From Rhodoferax koreense (GTDB taxonomy: Bacteria; Pseudomonadota; Gammaproteobacteria; Burkholderiales; Burkholderiaceae_C): 64,000 nucleotides of DNA. The notes beneath the pieces were generated by a model. It searched no databases. It was not told the origin of the DNA and worked only from the letters and a program-made list of their open reading frames with translations. The stretch's first letter is position 1, and every line of letters starts with the position of its first letter. Made by a program: the position numbers and the translations under genes. This document shows, in pieces, positions 16,927-25,081 of this stretch. The DNA is taken from NCBI RefSeq assembly GCF_001955695.1, contig NZ_CP019236.1, forward strand, positions 5,518,001 to 5,582,000. The letters run 5' to 3'.

Positions 16927-18254
16927 GCCGCGAGCCTTTGCGGTGCCTGGGCCAGGGCGAGCAATTGGTCGGCGACGGCCAAGCCGGCCTTCAGGCCGTC
17001 CTCGTGGAAGCCGTAGCCCATCCAGGCGCCGCAGAAATAGGTGCCCTGCTCGCCTTGCAGCGCCGGCATGCGCGCCTGCGCGCGGATCGCCGGCAGGTCG
17101 AAGACCGGGTGCGCGTAGTCGAAACTTTCCATGGTCTGGTTACGCGGGATCTCGCGGATCGGATTCAGCGAGACGATCACGGGTTGCGGCCATGGCACGG
17201 GCTGCAGCCGGTTGATCAGGTAATGCAGGCACACGCGCGGCGCCTCGCCGCCGGCGGCCGGGGTACTTTCGTAGTTCCAAGCGGCCCAGGCCTTGGGATG
17301 GCGCGGCAGCACCGAGGCATCGGTGTGCAGCACAGCGCGGTTGGGGTGGTAGCGGATCGCGCCCAGCGTTTCGCGCTCGGCCGGGGTTGGCGCATCGAGT
17401 AGGGCCAGCGCCTGGTCGGAGTGGGTGGCCAGCACGACCTTGTCGAACCGCTCGGTGATGGTGCGGCCTTGTCGGCGGCTGGTGACATGCACCGCGCCAG
17501 GGGTCCGGCCGATCTGCAGCACCGGACTGGAGAGGCGCTTGTCCTCGATGCCCGCGACGATCTTGTCCACATAGCGCCGCGCGCCGCCGGCCACGGTGTG
17601 CCACTGCGGCCGGCCGGTGACCTGGATCAGGCCGTGGTTGTGGCAGAAGCGGACCATGGTGGCCACGGGGAACTGCAACATCTGCGCGGTGGGGCAGCTC
17701 CAGATGCAGGCCATCATGGGCAGGAAATACCAGTCGCGGAAGGCCGTGCCGAAGTCATGCGCCTGCAGGAAGTCGCCCAGCGGCTGCATCAGCTCCGCGT
17801 CGCGGCCCTGCCGGGCGAGCGTGGTGCACAGGCGGTTGAACCGCAGCAGGTCGCGCAGCATGCCCCAGAAGCGCGGATTGAGCAGGTTCGCGCGTTGGGC
17901 GAACACGGTGTCCAGGTTGGAGCCGCTCCATTCGAGCGGGGGCCGTCCCGGCAAGGCTTCGGCGATCTGCGCCGAGAAGGACATGTCGGAGGCGGCGGTG
18001 GCGACGCCGAGCTCGGCCAGCAGGCGGATCAACTCGGGATAGGTGCGCTCATTGAACACCAGGAAGCCGGTGTCGACGCCGTGTGTAGTCATCCCCTGCG
18101 CGGTGGGCAGCGTGACGGCAACGGTATGGGTATGGCCTCCGAAGTAGTCGCCGGCTTCGAAGAGGGTGATGTCGGCGTCATGGCGCAGGCGATGGGCCAC
18201 CGCCAAACCGGCGATGCCGGAGCCGACGACCGCCAGTTTCAGCCGCGCTGGCAT
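16923..18254 (-). CDS. NAD(P)/FAD-dependent oxidoreductase (amine-oxidase fold) of the lipid operon
   Basis: A 443-residue flavoprotein beginning MPARLKLAVVGSGIAGLAVAHRL with the GxGxxG FAD loop; GYFGGHTHTV and VDTGFLVFNERTYP follow, and it ends YFCGAWMGYGFHEDGL. It is the first gene of the operon with DUF1365 and cfa. In Rhodobacter-type clusters comparable flavoproteins take part in acyl-chain oxidation linked to singlet-oxygen stress; applying that here is inference. An ATG at 18299 would add an unusual leader, so 18254 is preferred. No RpoE/ChrR pair is present in the window. Confidence 0.88.
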   Translation of the reverse strand: MPARLKLAVVGSGIAGLAVAHRLRHDADITLFEAGDYFGGHTHTVAVTLPTAQGMTTHGVDTGFLVFNERTYPELIRLLAELGVATAASDMSFSAQIAEALPGRPPLEWSGSNLDTVFAQRANLLNPRFWGMLRDLLRFNRLCTTLARQGRDAELMQPLGDFLQAHDFGTAFRDWYFLPMMACIWSCPTAQMLQFPVATMVRFCHNHGLIQVTGRPQWHTVAGGARRYVDKIVAGIEDKRLSSPVLQIGRTPGAVHVTSRRQGRTITERFDKVVLATHSDQALALLDAPTPAERETLGAIRYHPNRAVLHTDASVLPRHPKAWAAWNYESTPAAGGEAPRVCLHYLINRLQPVPWPQPVIVSLNPIREIPRNQTMESFDYAHPVFDLPAIRAQARMPALQGEQGTYFCGAWMGYGFHEDGLKAGLAVADQLLALAQAPQRLAA

Positions 18255-18515
18255 GGCAAGCCTCGCGCCGGCTGGGAAAGGAAAATGGCTACGGAGCACC
18301 CCGACGCGAACGAGGGAGGGAGGGAGGAGGAGAACCGCCCCGGGGGGACTTCCATGCCACTTGCGTGGGGAAGGCTCCGCTGCCAGAAAAAGGGCCGCAA
18401 CGATGGCGGCGCAACGCTTTCATGGACCCGCCGCGCGCGGGCAAAGTTCCCGGCGCGCCGTGGGCCCGGTGGGTAAATTAATGTGAAGCCGAGGTGTGGG
18501 CCGCGCAGAGTTGCA

Positions 18516-18556
18516 GATCGCATCGTGCGATCTTATACCAAATAGTATAAAAAATA
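18516..18556. promoter_or_regulatory. AT-rich segment with palindromes between the lipid operon and gpx
   Basis: A perfect GATCGCA-TCG-TGCGATC inverted repeat lies at 18516-18532. TATAC-CAAATA-GTATA follows at about 18534-18549. The 18300-18567 gap holds no gene. The segment could be the operator/promoter of the minus-strand lipid operon or, for the palindrome, the terminator of the upstream glutathione peroxidase gene. It has no T-run on the minus strand right after the stem, so the first reading is slightly favoured. Confidence 0.3.
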
Positions 18557-18567
18557 CCGATTGGTAA

Positions 18568-19140
18568 TTATTTCAATTTCAGCTGCTTTTCGAGCTCATT
18601 CACGAGCTTCGGATCGTCGGGCTCGGTCTGGCTGCCGTAGCTGGCCACCACGTGGCCGTCGCGCGCCAGGAGGTACTTGTGGAAATTCCACGCCGGCGCG
18701 CTGCCGGTGGCCTTCGCCAGCTGCTTGTACAGCGGCACCGCCCCGGCGCCCGAGACCGTGGTCTTGCCGAACATCGGAAACTTCACGCCGAAGGTGTTTT
18801 CGCAGAAGTCGGCGATCTGCGCGTTGGCGGCGGGCTCCTGCGAGAAGTCGTTCGACGGGAAACCGAGCACCACCAGGCCGCGCGCCTGGTACTTGGCATG
18901 CAGCGCCTCCAGCCCCTTGTACTGCGGGGTGAAGCCGCAGAAGCTGGCGGTGTTCACAACCAGCACCACCTTTCCCGCGTACTGGCACAGCGACTGCGGC
19001 TTTTCGTCCTGCAGCCGCGGGAAGGTGTGCTGCAGCATCGCCGGGCAGGCCGGCGCATCGGCTGCGGCAAACACGGCGCCCGGCCCCACAAGACAAAGGG
19101 ACATCAGGCCATTGCGCAGGATGCTGGAGCGGATGATCAT
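18568..19140 (-). CDS. Glutathione peroxidase family protein, exported
   Basis: A 190-residue thiol peroxidase with a signal peptide (MIIRSSILRNGLMSLCLVGP, cleavage near AFA). The peroxidatic Cys68 sits in NTASFCGFTPQYKGLE, the QEP segment near 101-103, and the catalytic Trp151-Asn152 in WNFHKYL; Cys replaces selenocysteine as usual in bacteria. It would reduce H2O2 or lipid hydroperoxides in the periplasm. It lies upstream of the lipid operon, in the same direction, and divergent from the ferritin-like gene, so a shared oxidative-stress theme is plausible. Upstream in-frame starts overlap the divergent gene and are rejected. Confidence 0.88.
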   Translation of the reverse strand: MIIRSSILRNGLMSLCLVGPGAVFAAADAPACPAMLQHTFPRLQDEKPQSLCQYAGKVVLVVNTASFCGFTPQYKGLEALHAKYQARGLVVLGFPSNDFSQEPAANAQIADFCENTFGVKFPMFGKTTVSGAGAVPLYKQLAKATGSAPAWNFHKYLLARDGHVVASYGSQTEPDDPKLVNELEKQLKLK

Positions 19141-19246
19141 GGAATACCTTTGTAGGAGAGAAGGAGAAGGTAATCCCTGGCCCGCGCGGATGACTGTATT
19201 TTCATTCAGCGACTCTAGAATGGACGCCGCTACCGAAGGATTTGCC

Positions 19247-20119
19247 ATGTTGTACCCCGAACTTTTCAAACAACTCGAAGCCGTGCGTTGGAACATGGAA
19301 AAAGACGTTCCATGGGCTTCGTTCGACGCTGCAAAGCTGTCGGACGAACAGGCGCAGACCATCAAGATGAACGCCATCACCGAGTGGTCGGCCCTGCCGG
19401 CCACCGAAATGTTCCTGCGCGACAACCAGCACGATAGCGACTTCTCGGCCTTCATGTCGATCTGGTTCTTCGAGGAGCAGAAACATTCGCTGGTGCTGAT
19501 GGAATACCTGCGCCGCTTCCGGCCCGACCTGCTGCCCACCGAGGCGGAACTGCACGACGTGCGCTTCGAATTCGACAAGGCGCCCGCGCTGGAGACGCTG
19601 ATGCTGCATTTCTGCGGCGAGATCCGGCTCAACCACTGGTACCGCCGCGCCAGCGAATGGCACACCGAGCCGGTCATCAAGGACATCTACACCAAGCTCA
19701 GCCAGGACGAGGCGCGCCACGGCGGCGCCTACCTGCGCTACATGAAGCGTGCCATCAGCAGCGTCGGCAACGAAGCGCGCGCGGCCTTCACCAAGGTCGG
19801 CGTGCTGATGGCCAGCGCCCGCCGCACCGCGCAGGCGCTGCACCCGACCAACCTGCACGTGAACGAAAGCCTGTTTCCGCGCGACACCATCCAGTCGCGC
19901 CTGCCCGATCCCGAATGGCTGGAACATTGGCTGGACAAGCAGATCAACTTCGACGCCGTGTGGGAAAACAAGGTGGTGGAACGCATCCTGCACAACACCA
20001 GCCTGCTGATGGACCGCAGCTTCAAGACGGTGCAGGAACTGAACCGCTACCGCAAGGAGATTTCGCGCGAACTGGCCGACGGCCTGGCGCCCCCGCCGGC
20101 CGAGGGCGCGAAGGCCTGA
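19247..20119 (+). CDS. Ferritin-like diiron protein
   Basis: A 290-residue all-helical protein with two carboxylate-histidine pairs, EEQKH near residue 84 and DEARH near 155, plus Glu residues in EWSALPATEMF and GEIRLNHWY. This is the ligand pattern of diiron oxidases of the ferritin/acyl-ACP-desaturase superfamily. The substrate is unknown; a fatty-acyl or oxygen-related role fits the neighbouring lipid genes but is inference. GAAGGA seven bases before the ATG at 19247 decides this start over the ATG at 19220. Transcribed divergently from the glutathione peroxidase gene. Confidence 0.78.
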   Translation: MLYPELFKQLEAVRWNMEKDVPWASFDAAKLSDEQAQTIKMNAITEWSALPATEMFLRDNQHDSDFSAFMSIWFFEEQKHSLVLMEYLRRFRPDLLPTEAELHDVRFEFDKAPALETLMLHFCGEIRLNHWYRRASEWHTEPVIKDIYTKLSQDEARHGGAYLRYMKRAISSVGNEARAAFTKVGVLMASARRTAQALHPTNLHVNESLFPRDTIQSRLPDPEWLEHWLDKQINFDAVWENKVVERILHNTSLLMDRSFKTVQELNRYRKEISRELADGLAPPPAEGAKA

Positions 20120-20126
20120 CCGGCCG

Positions 20127-21332
20127 TCAGATCAGCGCCAGCAGGCTGTCGAGCTTGATCTGCACCTTGACGTCGCGGTGGGCGACGTAGCCGGTGATCT
20201 TGTAGCTGGGCTGGCTGGTGTCGCGGATCATCCATTCGCCGGTGGGCATGCCCTGGCGGTTGATCAGCACAGCCACGTGCGGCGTGGTGGTGTTCAGGCC
20301 GCGGCGGATCACGGCGGCGATCTCGTTGCTGGCCAGCTTCACGAGGGTTCCCGGTGTGTAGACGCCGACCGCCTTGATCAGCGCGGCACCGGCCTCGTCG
20401 ACCTTCTTCTCCTCGTCGAAATACGCGGCCTGCATCGCCGCCGACGGCGCCATGCACAGCCGGCCGAGCCGCGGCGACAGGCGCGCGGCGAACATGTCGG
20501 CGCGCTGGATCAGCCGGGCGATGCGCATCGCGTCGGTCTTGGGCGCCAGGGCGCCGGGTGCGCGGTCGTGGTGATGGCGCACCGCCAGCAGCCAGTCCTC
20601 GTCATCGACGCCCATGGCCAGCAGCATCGCGAACGAGCGCTGCGCATGCTGTTCCACGGCCTCGATCTGCGTGACCGTCAGCGGCTTGGCCTGCATGGCG
20701 AGCTGGTCCTGCAGCGCGGTCATGCTGATGTTCATGGTCAACGCGGCCTTGCCGAGCTTGGCATCGAGCTCGGGCGACCAGTTCAGCACCTCGCGCGCGG
20801 CCAGGCTGCAGACCACGTACACCAGCATGGCGTGGGTGGCGCTGTAGATGCGCATCTCGGTGGCCGAAAGGTGGATCAGCGCGAACAGCGTGGCATCGGG
20901 GTGGTGCTGCACCAGCTGGTGCAGCTCGGCATAGAGCTTGTCCAGGCGCGGCAGGAACTGCTCGCTGCCGGTGTCGCGCAGCAGGGCATTGGCCTTGAGC
21001 TGCAGCGCCGTCCAGTCGGGCACGTCGGGCCGCTCCGGCGCCTCGGCGCGGGCCACGTCGCTCGGCGCGATCTGCACGTTCACGATGTCGCCGAGCGGCC
21101 GTTCGGAACGCACCATCTCGTGCAGCTTGCCGACGTAGGCGCGGTGGTGGTCGTCGGAGGCATCCACATCGACACACAGCGTCATGCCGCGCGAGGTCCA
21201 GTAGGTGATCTCGGAACGCTCGGTGATCACATAACCCTTGTGCGCCAGCAGCACACCACGCTCGGTGCGCAGCGCGAAGGGCAGCGGCTGCCCGATGCGG
21301 ATGGAATCGATGTTGACGGCGACCAGATTCAT
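20127..21332 (-). CDS. HD-GYP-like protein with degenerate catalytic site
   Basis: A 401-residue cytosolic protein. The N-terminal 100 residues resemble the DUF3391-type leader of HD-GYP proteins (IGQPLPFALRTERGVLLAHKGYVI). The middle keeps HD-GYP helices (YSATHAMLVYVVCSL, EQHAQRSFAMLLAMGV, RHHHDRAPGA), but the HD pair is replaced: the usual HDIGK position reads DAKLGKAALT. The GYP segment is also absent. It is therefore probably a c-di-GMP-binding or scaffold protein, not an active phosphodiesterase. It stands alone, convergent with the ferritin-like gene. Confidence 0.65.
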   Translation of the reverse strand: MNLVAVNIDSIRIGQPLPFALRTERGVLLAHKGYVITERSEITYWTSRGMTLCVDVDASDDHHRAYVGKLHEMVRSERPLGDIVNVQIAPSDVARAEAPERPDVPDWTALQLKANALLRDTGSEQFLPRLDKLYAELHQLVQHHPDATLFALIHLSATEMRIYSATHAMLVYVVCSLAAREVLNWSPELDAKLGKAALTMNISMTALQDQLAMQAKPLTVTQIEAVEQHAQRSFAMLLAMGVDDEDWLLAVRHHHDRAPGALAPKTDAMRIARLIQRADMFAARLSPRLGRLCMAPSAAMQAAYFDEEKKVDEAGAALIKAVGVYTPGTLVKLASNEIAAVIRRGLNTTTPHVAVLINRQGMPTGEWMIRDTSQPSYKITGYVAHRDVKVQIKLDSLLALI

Positions 21333-21431
21333 GTTCAGCGCGGATTATGGGAGCAAGCGGTGCCGATTGGCGCAAATTCTTATCGTTTATTGTCGGCGTA
21401 AATCGGTGCAGCTTGAGCTAGCATCCGCGCC

Positions 21432-21938
21432 ATGACCGACGCCGCCGCACCCAAGCCCCCGTCCGCCCCCTTTTTCCTGCAGAAAATTGCCGCACGCGCC
21501 GACGCGCCAGGCCGCCTTGCACGGCTGCCGCGGCCCTGGGTGTTCACCAACGGCGTGTTCGACATCCTGCACCGCGGCCACGTCACCTACCTAGCGCAGG
21601 CCCGCGCGCTCGGCGCCAGCCTGATCGTGGCCTTGAACAGCGACGCGTCAGCGCGCCGCCTGGGCAAGGGCCCGGACCGCCCGCTGAACGCGGAGCAGGA
21701 CCGCGCCATCATGATGGCCGCCCTCGAATCGGTGAGCCTGGTGACCTGGTTCGACGAGGACACGCCGCTCGAACTCATCACCGAGCTAAAGCCCGACATC
21801 CTGGTCAAGGGCGGCGACTACGACATGGCCAAACTCGCCGAAACCAAGGTGGTCGAAGCCTACGGCGGCCGGGCGCTGGCGATCCCGTTCGTCGATGGTT
21901 ATTCGACGACGGCGCTGGTGCGCAGGATCAAGGGCTGA
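21432..21938 (+). CDS. rfaE2: D-glycero-beta-D-manno-heptose 1-phosphate adenylyltransferase
   Basis: This 168-residue nucleotidyltransferase has the HxGH signature in NGVFDILHRGH (residues 40-50), SDASARRLGKGPDRP and the C-terminal DILVKGGDYD of the RfaE2/HldE C-terminal family. It transfers AMP to heptose-1-phosphate in ADP-heptose synthesis for LPS inner core. The separate short form, without the kinase domain, is normal in betaproteobacteria. No other LPS gene is near. The C-terminus is convergent with the RND permease gene. Confidence 0.92.
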   Translation: MTDAAAPKPPSAPFFLQKIAARADAPGRLARLPRPWVFTNGVFDILHRGHVTYLAQARALGASLIVALNSDASARRLGKGPDRPLNAEQDRAIMMAALESVSLVTWFDEDTPLELITELKPDILVKGGDYDMAKLAETKVVEAYGGRALAIPFVDGYSTTALVRRIKG

Positions 21939-21943
21939 ACGGC

Positions 21944-24900
21944 TCAGCCTTTGGTCGCCGCCGTGGAAGCCGGGCTGGGTGGTTCCCGCCGCAGCTTGCG
22001 CGCCATCCGGCGCAGCCACTGCTCCAGATCGTCGACATAGGTGAACACCACCGGCACCACCAGCAAACTCAGCACCGTGGAGGTGATCAGCCCGCCGATC
22101 ACCGCGATTGACATCGGCGAGCGGAAGCTCGGGTCGGCCGCGCCCAGGCCGAGCGCGATCGGCAGCATGCCGGCGCCCATGGCCAGCGTGGTCATGATGA
22201 TCGGCCGGGCGCGCTTGTGGCAGGCGTCGAGCAACGCATCCCAGCGGCTCATGCCGGGCACGGCGGGGTGGCCGTCGCGCGCGGGGTGGCCGCGGCGCGC
22301 CTCGATCGCGTATTCGACGAGCAGGATCGAGTTCTTGGTGGCGATGCCCATCAGCATGATCAGGCCGATCAGCGAGGGCATCGAGAAGCTCTTCTGCGCG
22401 ATCAGCAGGCCGACGAAAGCCCCGCCCAGCGACAGCGGCAAGGCGCACAGGATGGTGACGGGGTGCAGGAAATCCTTGAACAGCAGCACCAGCACGATGT
22501 AGATGCACAACACGCCGGTGAGCATGGCCAGGCCGAAACTGGCGAACAGCTCGCCCATGACTTCGGCGTCGCCGATCTCCACCACCTTCACACCGGGCGG
22601 CAGGCTCTGCACCGCGGGCAGCTTCTGCACGGCCTCCTTCACATCGCCCAGCGGCAGGCCGGAGAGTTCGATCTCGAAGTTCACGTTGCGCGAGCGGTCG
22701 TAGCGGTCGATCACGGCCGGGCCGCTGGCCATCTCCAGCGTGGCCACCTGGCCCAGCATCACCGGCCCGCGCGCGCCGGGCACGGCCAGCCGCCCGAGCA
22801 GGCCGAGGTCCTTGCGCGCGCCATCCTCCAGCTTGACGACGATGGGCACCTGGCGCTGTGACAGGTTGAGCTTGGGCAGGGACACGTCGTAGTCGCCCAC
22901 GGTGGCGATGCGCAGCGTCTCACCGATGGCCGCACTCGTCACGCCCAGATCGGCGGCGCGCGCGAAGTCGGGCCGCACCGCGATCTCGGGCCGCACCAGG
23001 CTGGCGCTGGACGCCACGCTGCCCAGGCCCTGCACGGTGCGCAGGTCCTTCTCGACGGCGAGTGCCGCCGTCTGCAGCGCCACCGGGTCTTCGCCGGTCA
23101 GCACCAGGATGTATTTCTCGCCCGACCCGCCCAGGCCGACCTTGCTGCGCACGCCGGGCAGCGGCTCGAGCGCGGCGCGGATCTGGTTCTCGATGCCCTG
23201 CTTCTTCGGCCGGTCGCCACGCGGGTCGAGTTGCAGCGTGAGCGTGGCCTTGCGGGTTTCGGACGCCCCGGCCATGGCGAACGGATCGCCGCCCGCACTG
23301 CCGCCGCCGATGGTGGTGTAAACGCTCTTCACATGCGGCACGCGGGCCACCATCTGCCGCGCCTGCTCGGCCGCTGCCTTCGTCTGCGCCAGCGTCGAGC
23401 CGGGCGGCAACTCGAGGTAGACCTGGGTCTGCGAGTTGTCGTCGGGCGGAATGAAACCGGTGGGCAACAGCGGGATCAGCGCCACCGAGCCGAAGAAGAA
23501 CACCGTGGCCGCCACCATGGTCAACACGCGGTGCTTCAGGCAGGCGGCAGCCCAGCGCATGTAGATGCGCAGCCAGCCGGCCTCCTTCTCGCCGGTGACG
23601 ATGGGCTTCAGGATGTAGGCCGCCATCATCGGCGTGAGCACCCGCGCCACCAGCAGCGAGGCGACCACGGCCAGCGCCGCCGTCCAGCCGAACTGCTTGA
23701 AGAACTTGCCGGCCACGCCGCTCATGAAGGCCGTGGGCAGGAACACCGCCACCAGCGTGAAGGTGGTCGCGATGACGGCCAGGCCGATCTCGTCGGCCGC
23801 CTCCATCGCCGCCTGGTAGGGCGTCTTGCCCATGCGCAGGTGGCGCACGATGTTCTCCACCTCGACGATGGCGTCGTCCACCAGGATGCCGACCACCAGC
23901 GACAGCGCCAGCAGCGTGATCACGTTGACCGAGAAGCCGAGCAGGTCCATGCCGATGAAGGCCGGAATCACCGACAGCGGCAGCGCCACGGCCGAGACCA
24001 GCGTGGCGCGCCAGTCGCGCAGGAACAGCCACACCACCACCACGGCCAGGATCGCGCCCTCGTACAGCAGGTGCATCGAGCCGGCGTATTCCTCCTCCAC
24101 CGGGGCCACGAAGTTGAAGGCCTCGGTGAGCGCGATGTCCGGGTGCTGCGCGCGCATCTCGGCCAGCGCCGCCTGCACGGCCGCGCCCACGGCGACTTCG
24201 CTTTCGCCGCGGCTGCGCGACACCTCGAAGCCGACCACCGGCTTGCCGTCGAGCAGCGCCGCCGAACGTTGTTCGGCGATGGTGTCGCTCACCGTGGCCA
24301 CCTCGTCGAGCCGCACCTGCCGGCCGTCCGAGAGCGACACGCGCAGCGCCGCGAGCTGTTGCGCCGATTGCACCGTGGCCAGCGTGCGCACGGGTTGTTC
24401 GCCGATGCCGATGTCGGTGCGGCCGCCCGCGCTTTCGCCCTGCACCTGGCGCAACTGGCGCGAGATGTCGGCGGCCGTGGCGTTCAAGGCCTGCAGCTTC
24501 AGCGGATCGAGCGCGACGCGGACCTCGCGCGTGACGCCGCCCACGCGGTTCACCGCCCCCACGCCCCGCACGGCCAGCAGCTTGCGCGTGACGTCGTTGT
24601 CGACGAACCAGGACAGGGCTTCGTCGTCCATCGCGGTGGAGCTGATGGTGAAGGCCAGCACCGGCTGCGCTGCCATGTCGACCTTGTTGACGATCGGGTC
24701 GCGCACGTCGCCGGGCAGGTCGCTGCGCACGCGTGCCACGGCGGAGCGCACGTCGTCCACGGCTTCCTGCACGGGTTTCTCGAGGCGGAATTCGACGGTG
24801 ACGGTGACGCCGCCGTCCTGCACCTTGGTGTAGATGTGCTTGATGCCCTGCACCGTGGCGATGGAATTCTCCAGCTTGCGCGCCACCTCGGTTTCCAGTT

Positions 24901-25072
24901 GTGCTGGCGCGGCGCCCGGCAGCGAGGCCGTGACGGTGACCGTGGGCAGGTCGATGTCGGGGAAGTTCTGCACCTTCATCGCGTTGAAGGACAGCAGGCC
25001 GGCGAAGGTGAGCAGCACGAACAGCATCACCGCCGGAATCGGGTTCTTGATGGACCAGGAGGAAACGTTCAT
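21944..25072 (-). CDS. RND efflux permease (HAE1 family)
   Basis: A 1042-residue proton-driven inner-membrane pump. It starts MNVSSWSIKNPIPAVMLFV with TM1, has two large periplasmic loops, and carries GILVDDAIVEVEN, with the proton-relay aspartates, in TM4. The second half repeats the fold and ends with VVPVVFTYVDDLEQWL. It is the third component of the tetR-outer membrane-adaptor-pump operon and should export hydrophobic or cationic drugs or metabolites. It lies 9 bases after the adaptor gene. Confidence 0.93.
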   Translation of the reverse strand: MNVSSWSIKNPIPAVMLFVLLTFAGLLSFNAMKVQNFPDIDLPTVTVTASLPGAAPAQLETEVARKLENSIATVQGIKHIYTKVQDGGVTVTVEFRLEKPVQEAVDDVRSAVARVRSDLPGDVRDPIVNKVDMAAQPVLAFTISSTAMDDEALSWFVDNDVTRKLLAVRGVGAVNRVGGVTREVRVALDPLKLQALNATAADISRQLRQVQGESAGGRTDIGIGEQPVRTLATVQSAQQLAALRVSLSDGRQVRLDEVATVSDTIAEQRSAALLDGKPVVGFEVSRSRGESEVAVGAAVQAALAEMRAQHPDIALTEAFNFVAPVEEEYAGSMHLLYEGAILAVVVVWLFLRDWRATLVSAVALPLSVIPAFIGMDLLGFSVNVITLLALSLVVGILVDDAIVEVENIVRHLRMGKTPYQAAMEAADEIGLAVIATTFTLVAVFLPTAFMSGVAGKFFKQFGWTAALAVVASLLVARVLTPMMAAYILKPIVTGEKEAGWLRIYMRWAAACLKHRVLTMVAATVFFFGSVALIPLLPTGFIPPDDNSQTQVYLELPPGSTLAQTKAAAEQARQMVARVPHVKSVYTTIGGGSAGGDPFAMAGASETRKATLTLQLDPRGDRPKKQGIENQIRAALEPLPGVRSKVGLGGSGEKYILVLTGEDPVALQTAALAVEKDLRTVQGLGSVASSASLVRPEIAVRPDFARAADLGVTSAAIGETLRIATVGDYDVSLPKLNLSQRQVPIVVKLEDGARKDLGLLGRLAVPGARGPVMLGQVATLEMASGPAVIDRYDRSRNVNFEIELSGLPLGDVKEAVQKLPAVQSLPPGVKVVEIGDAEVMGELFASFGLAMLTGVLCIYIVLVLLFKDFLHPVTILCALPLSLGGAFVGLLIAQKSFSMPSLIGLIMLMGIATKNSILLVEYAIEARRGHPARDGHPAVPGMSRWDALLDACHKRARPIIMTTLAMGAGMLPIALGLGAADPSFRSPMSIAVIGGLITSTVLSLLVVPVVFTYVDDLEQWLRRMARKLRREPPSPASTAATKG

Positions 25073-25081
25073 GGCCTGGCC

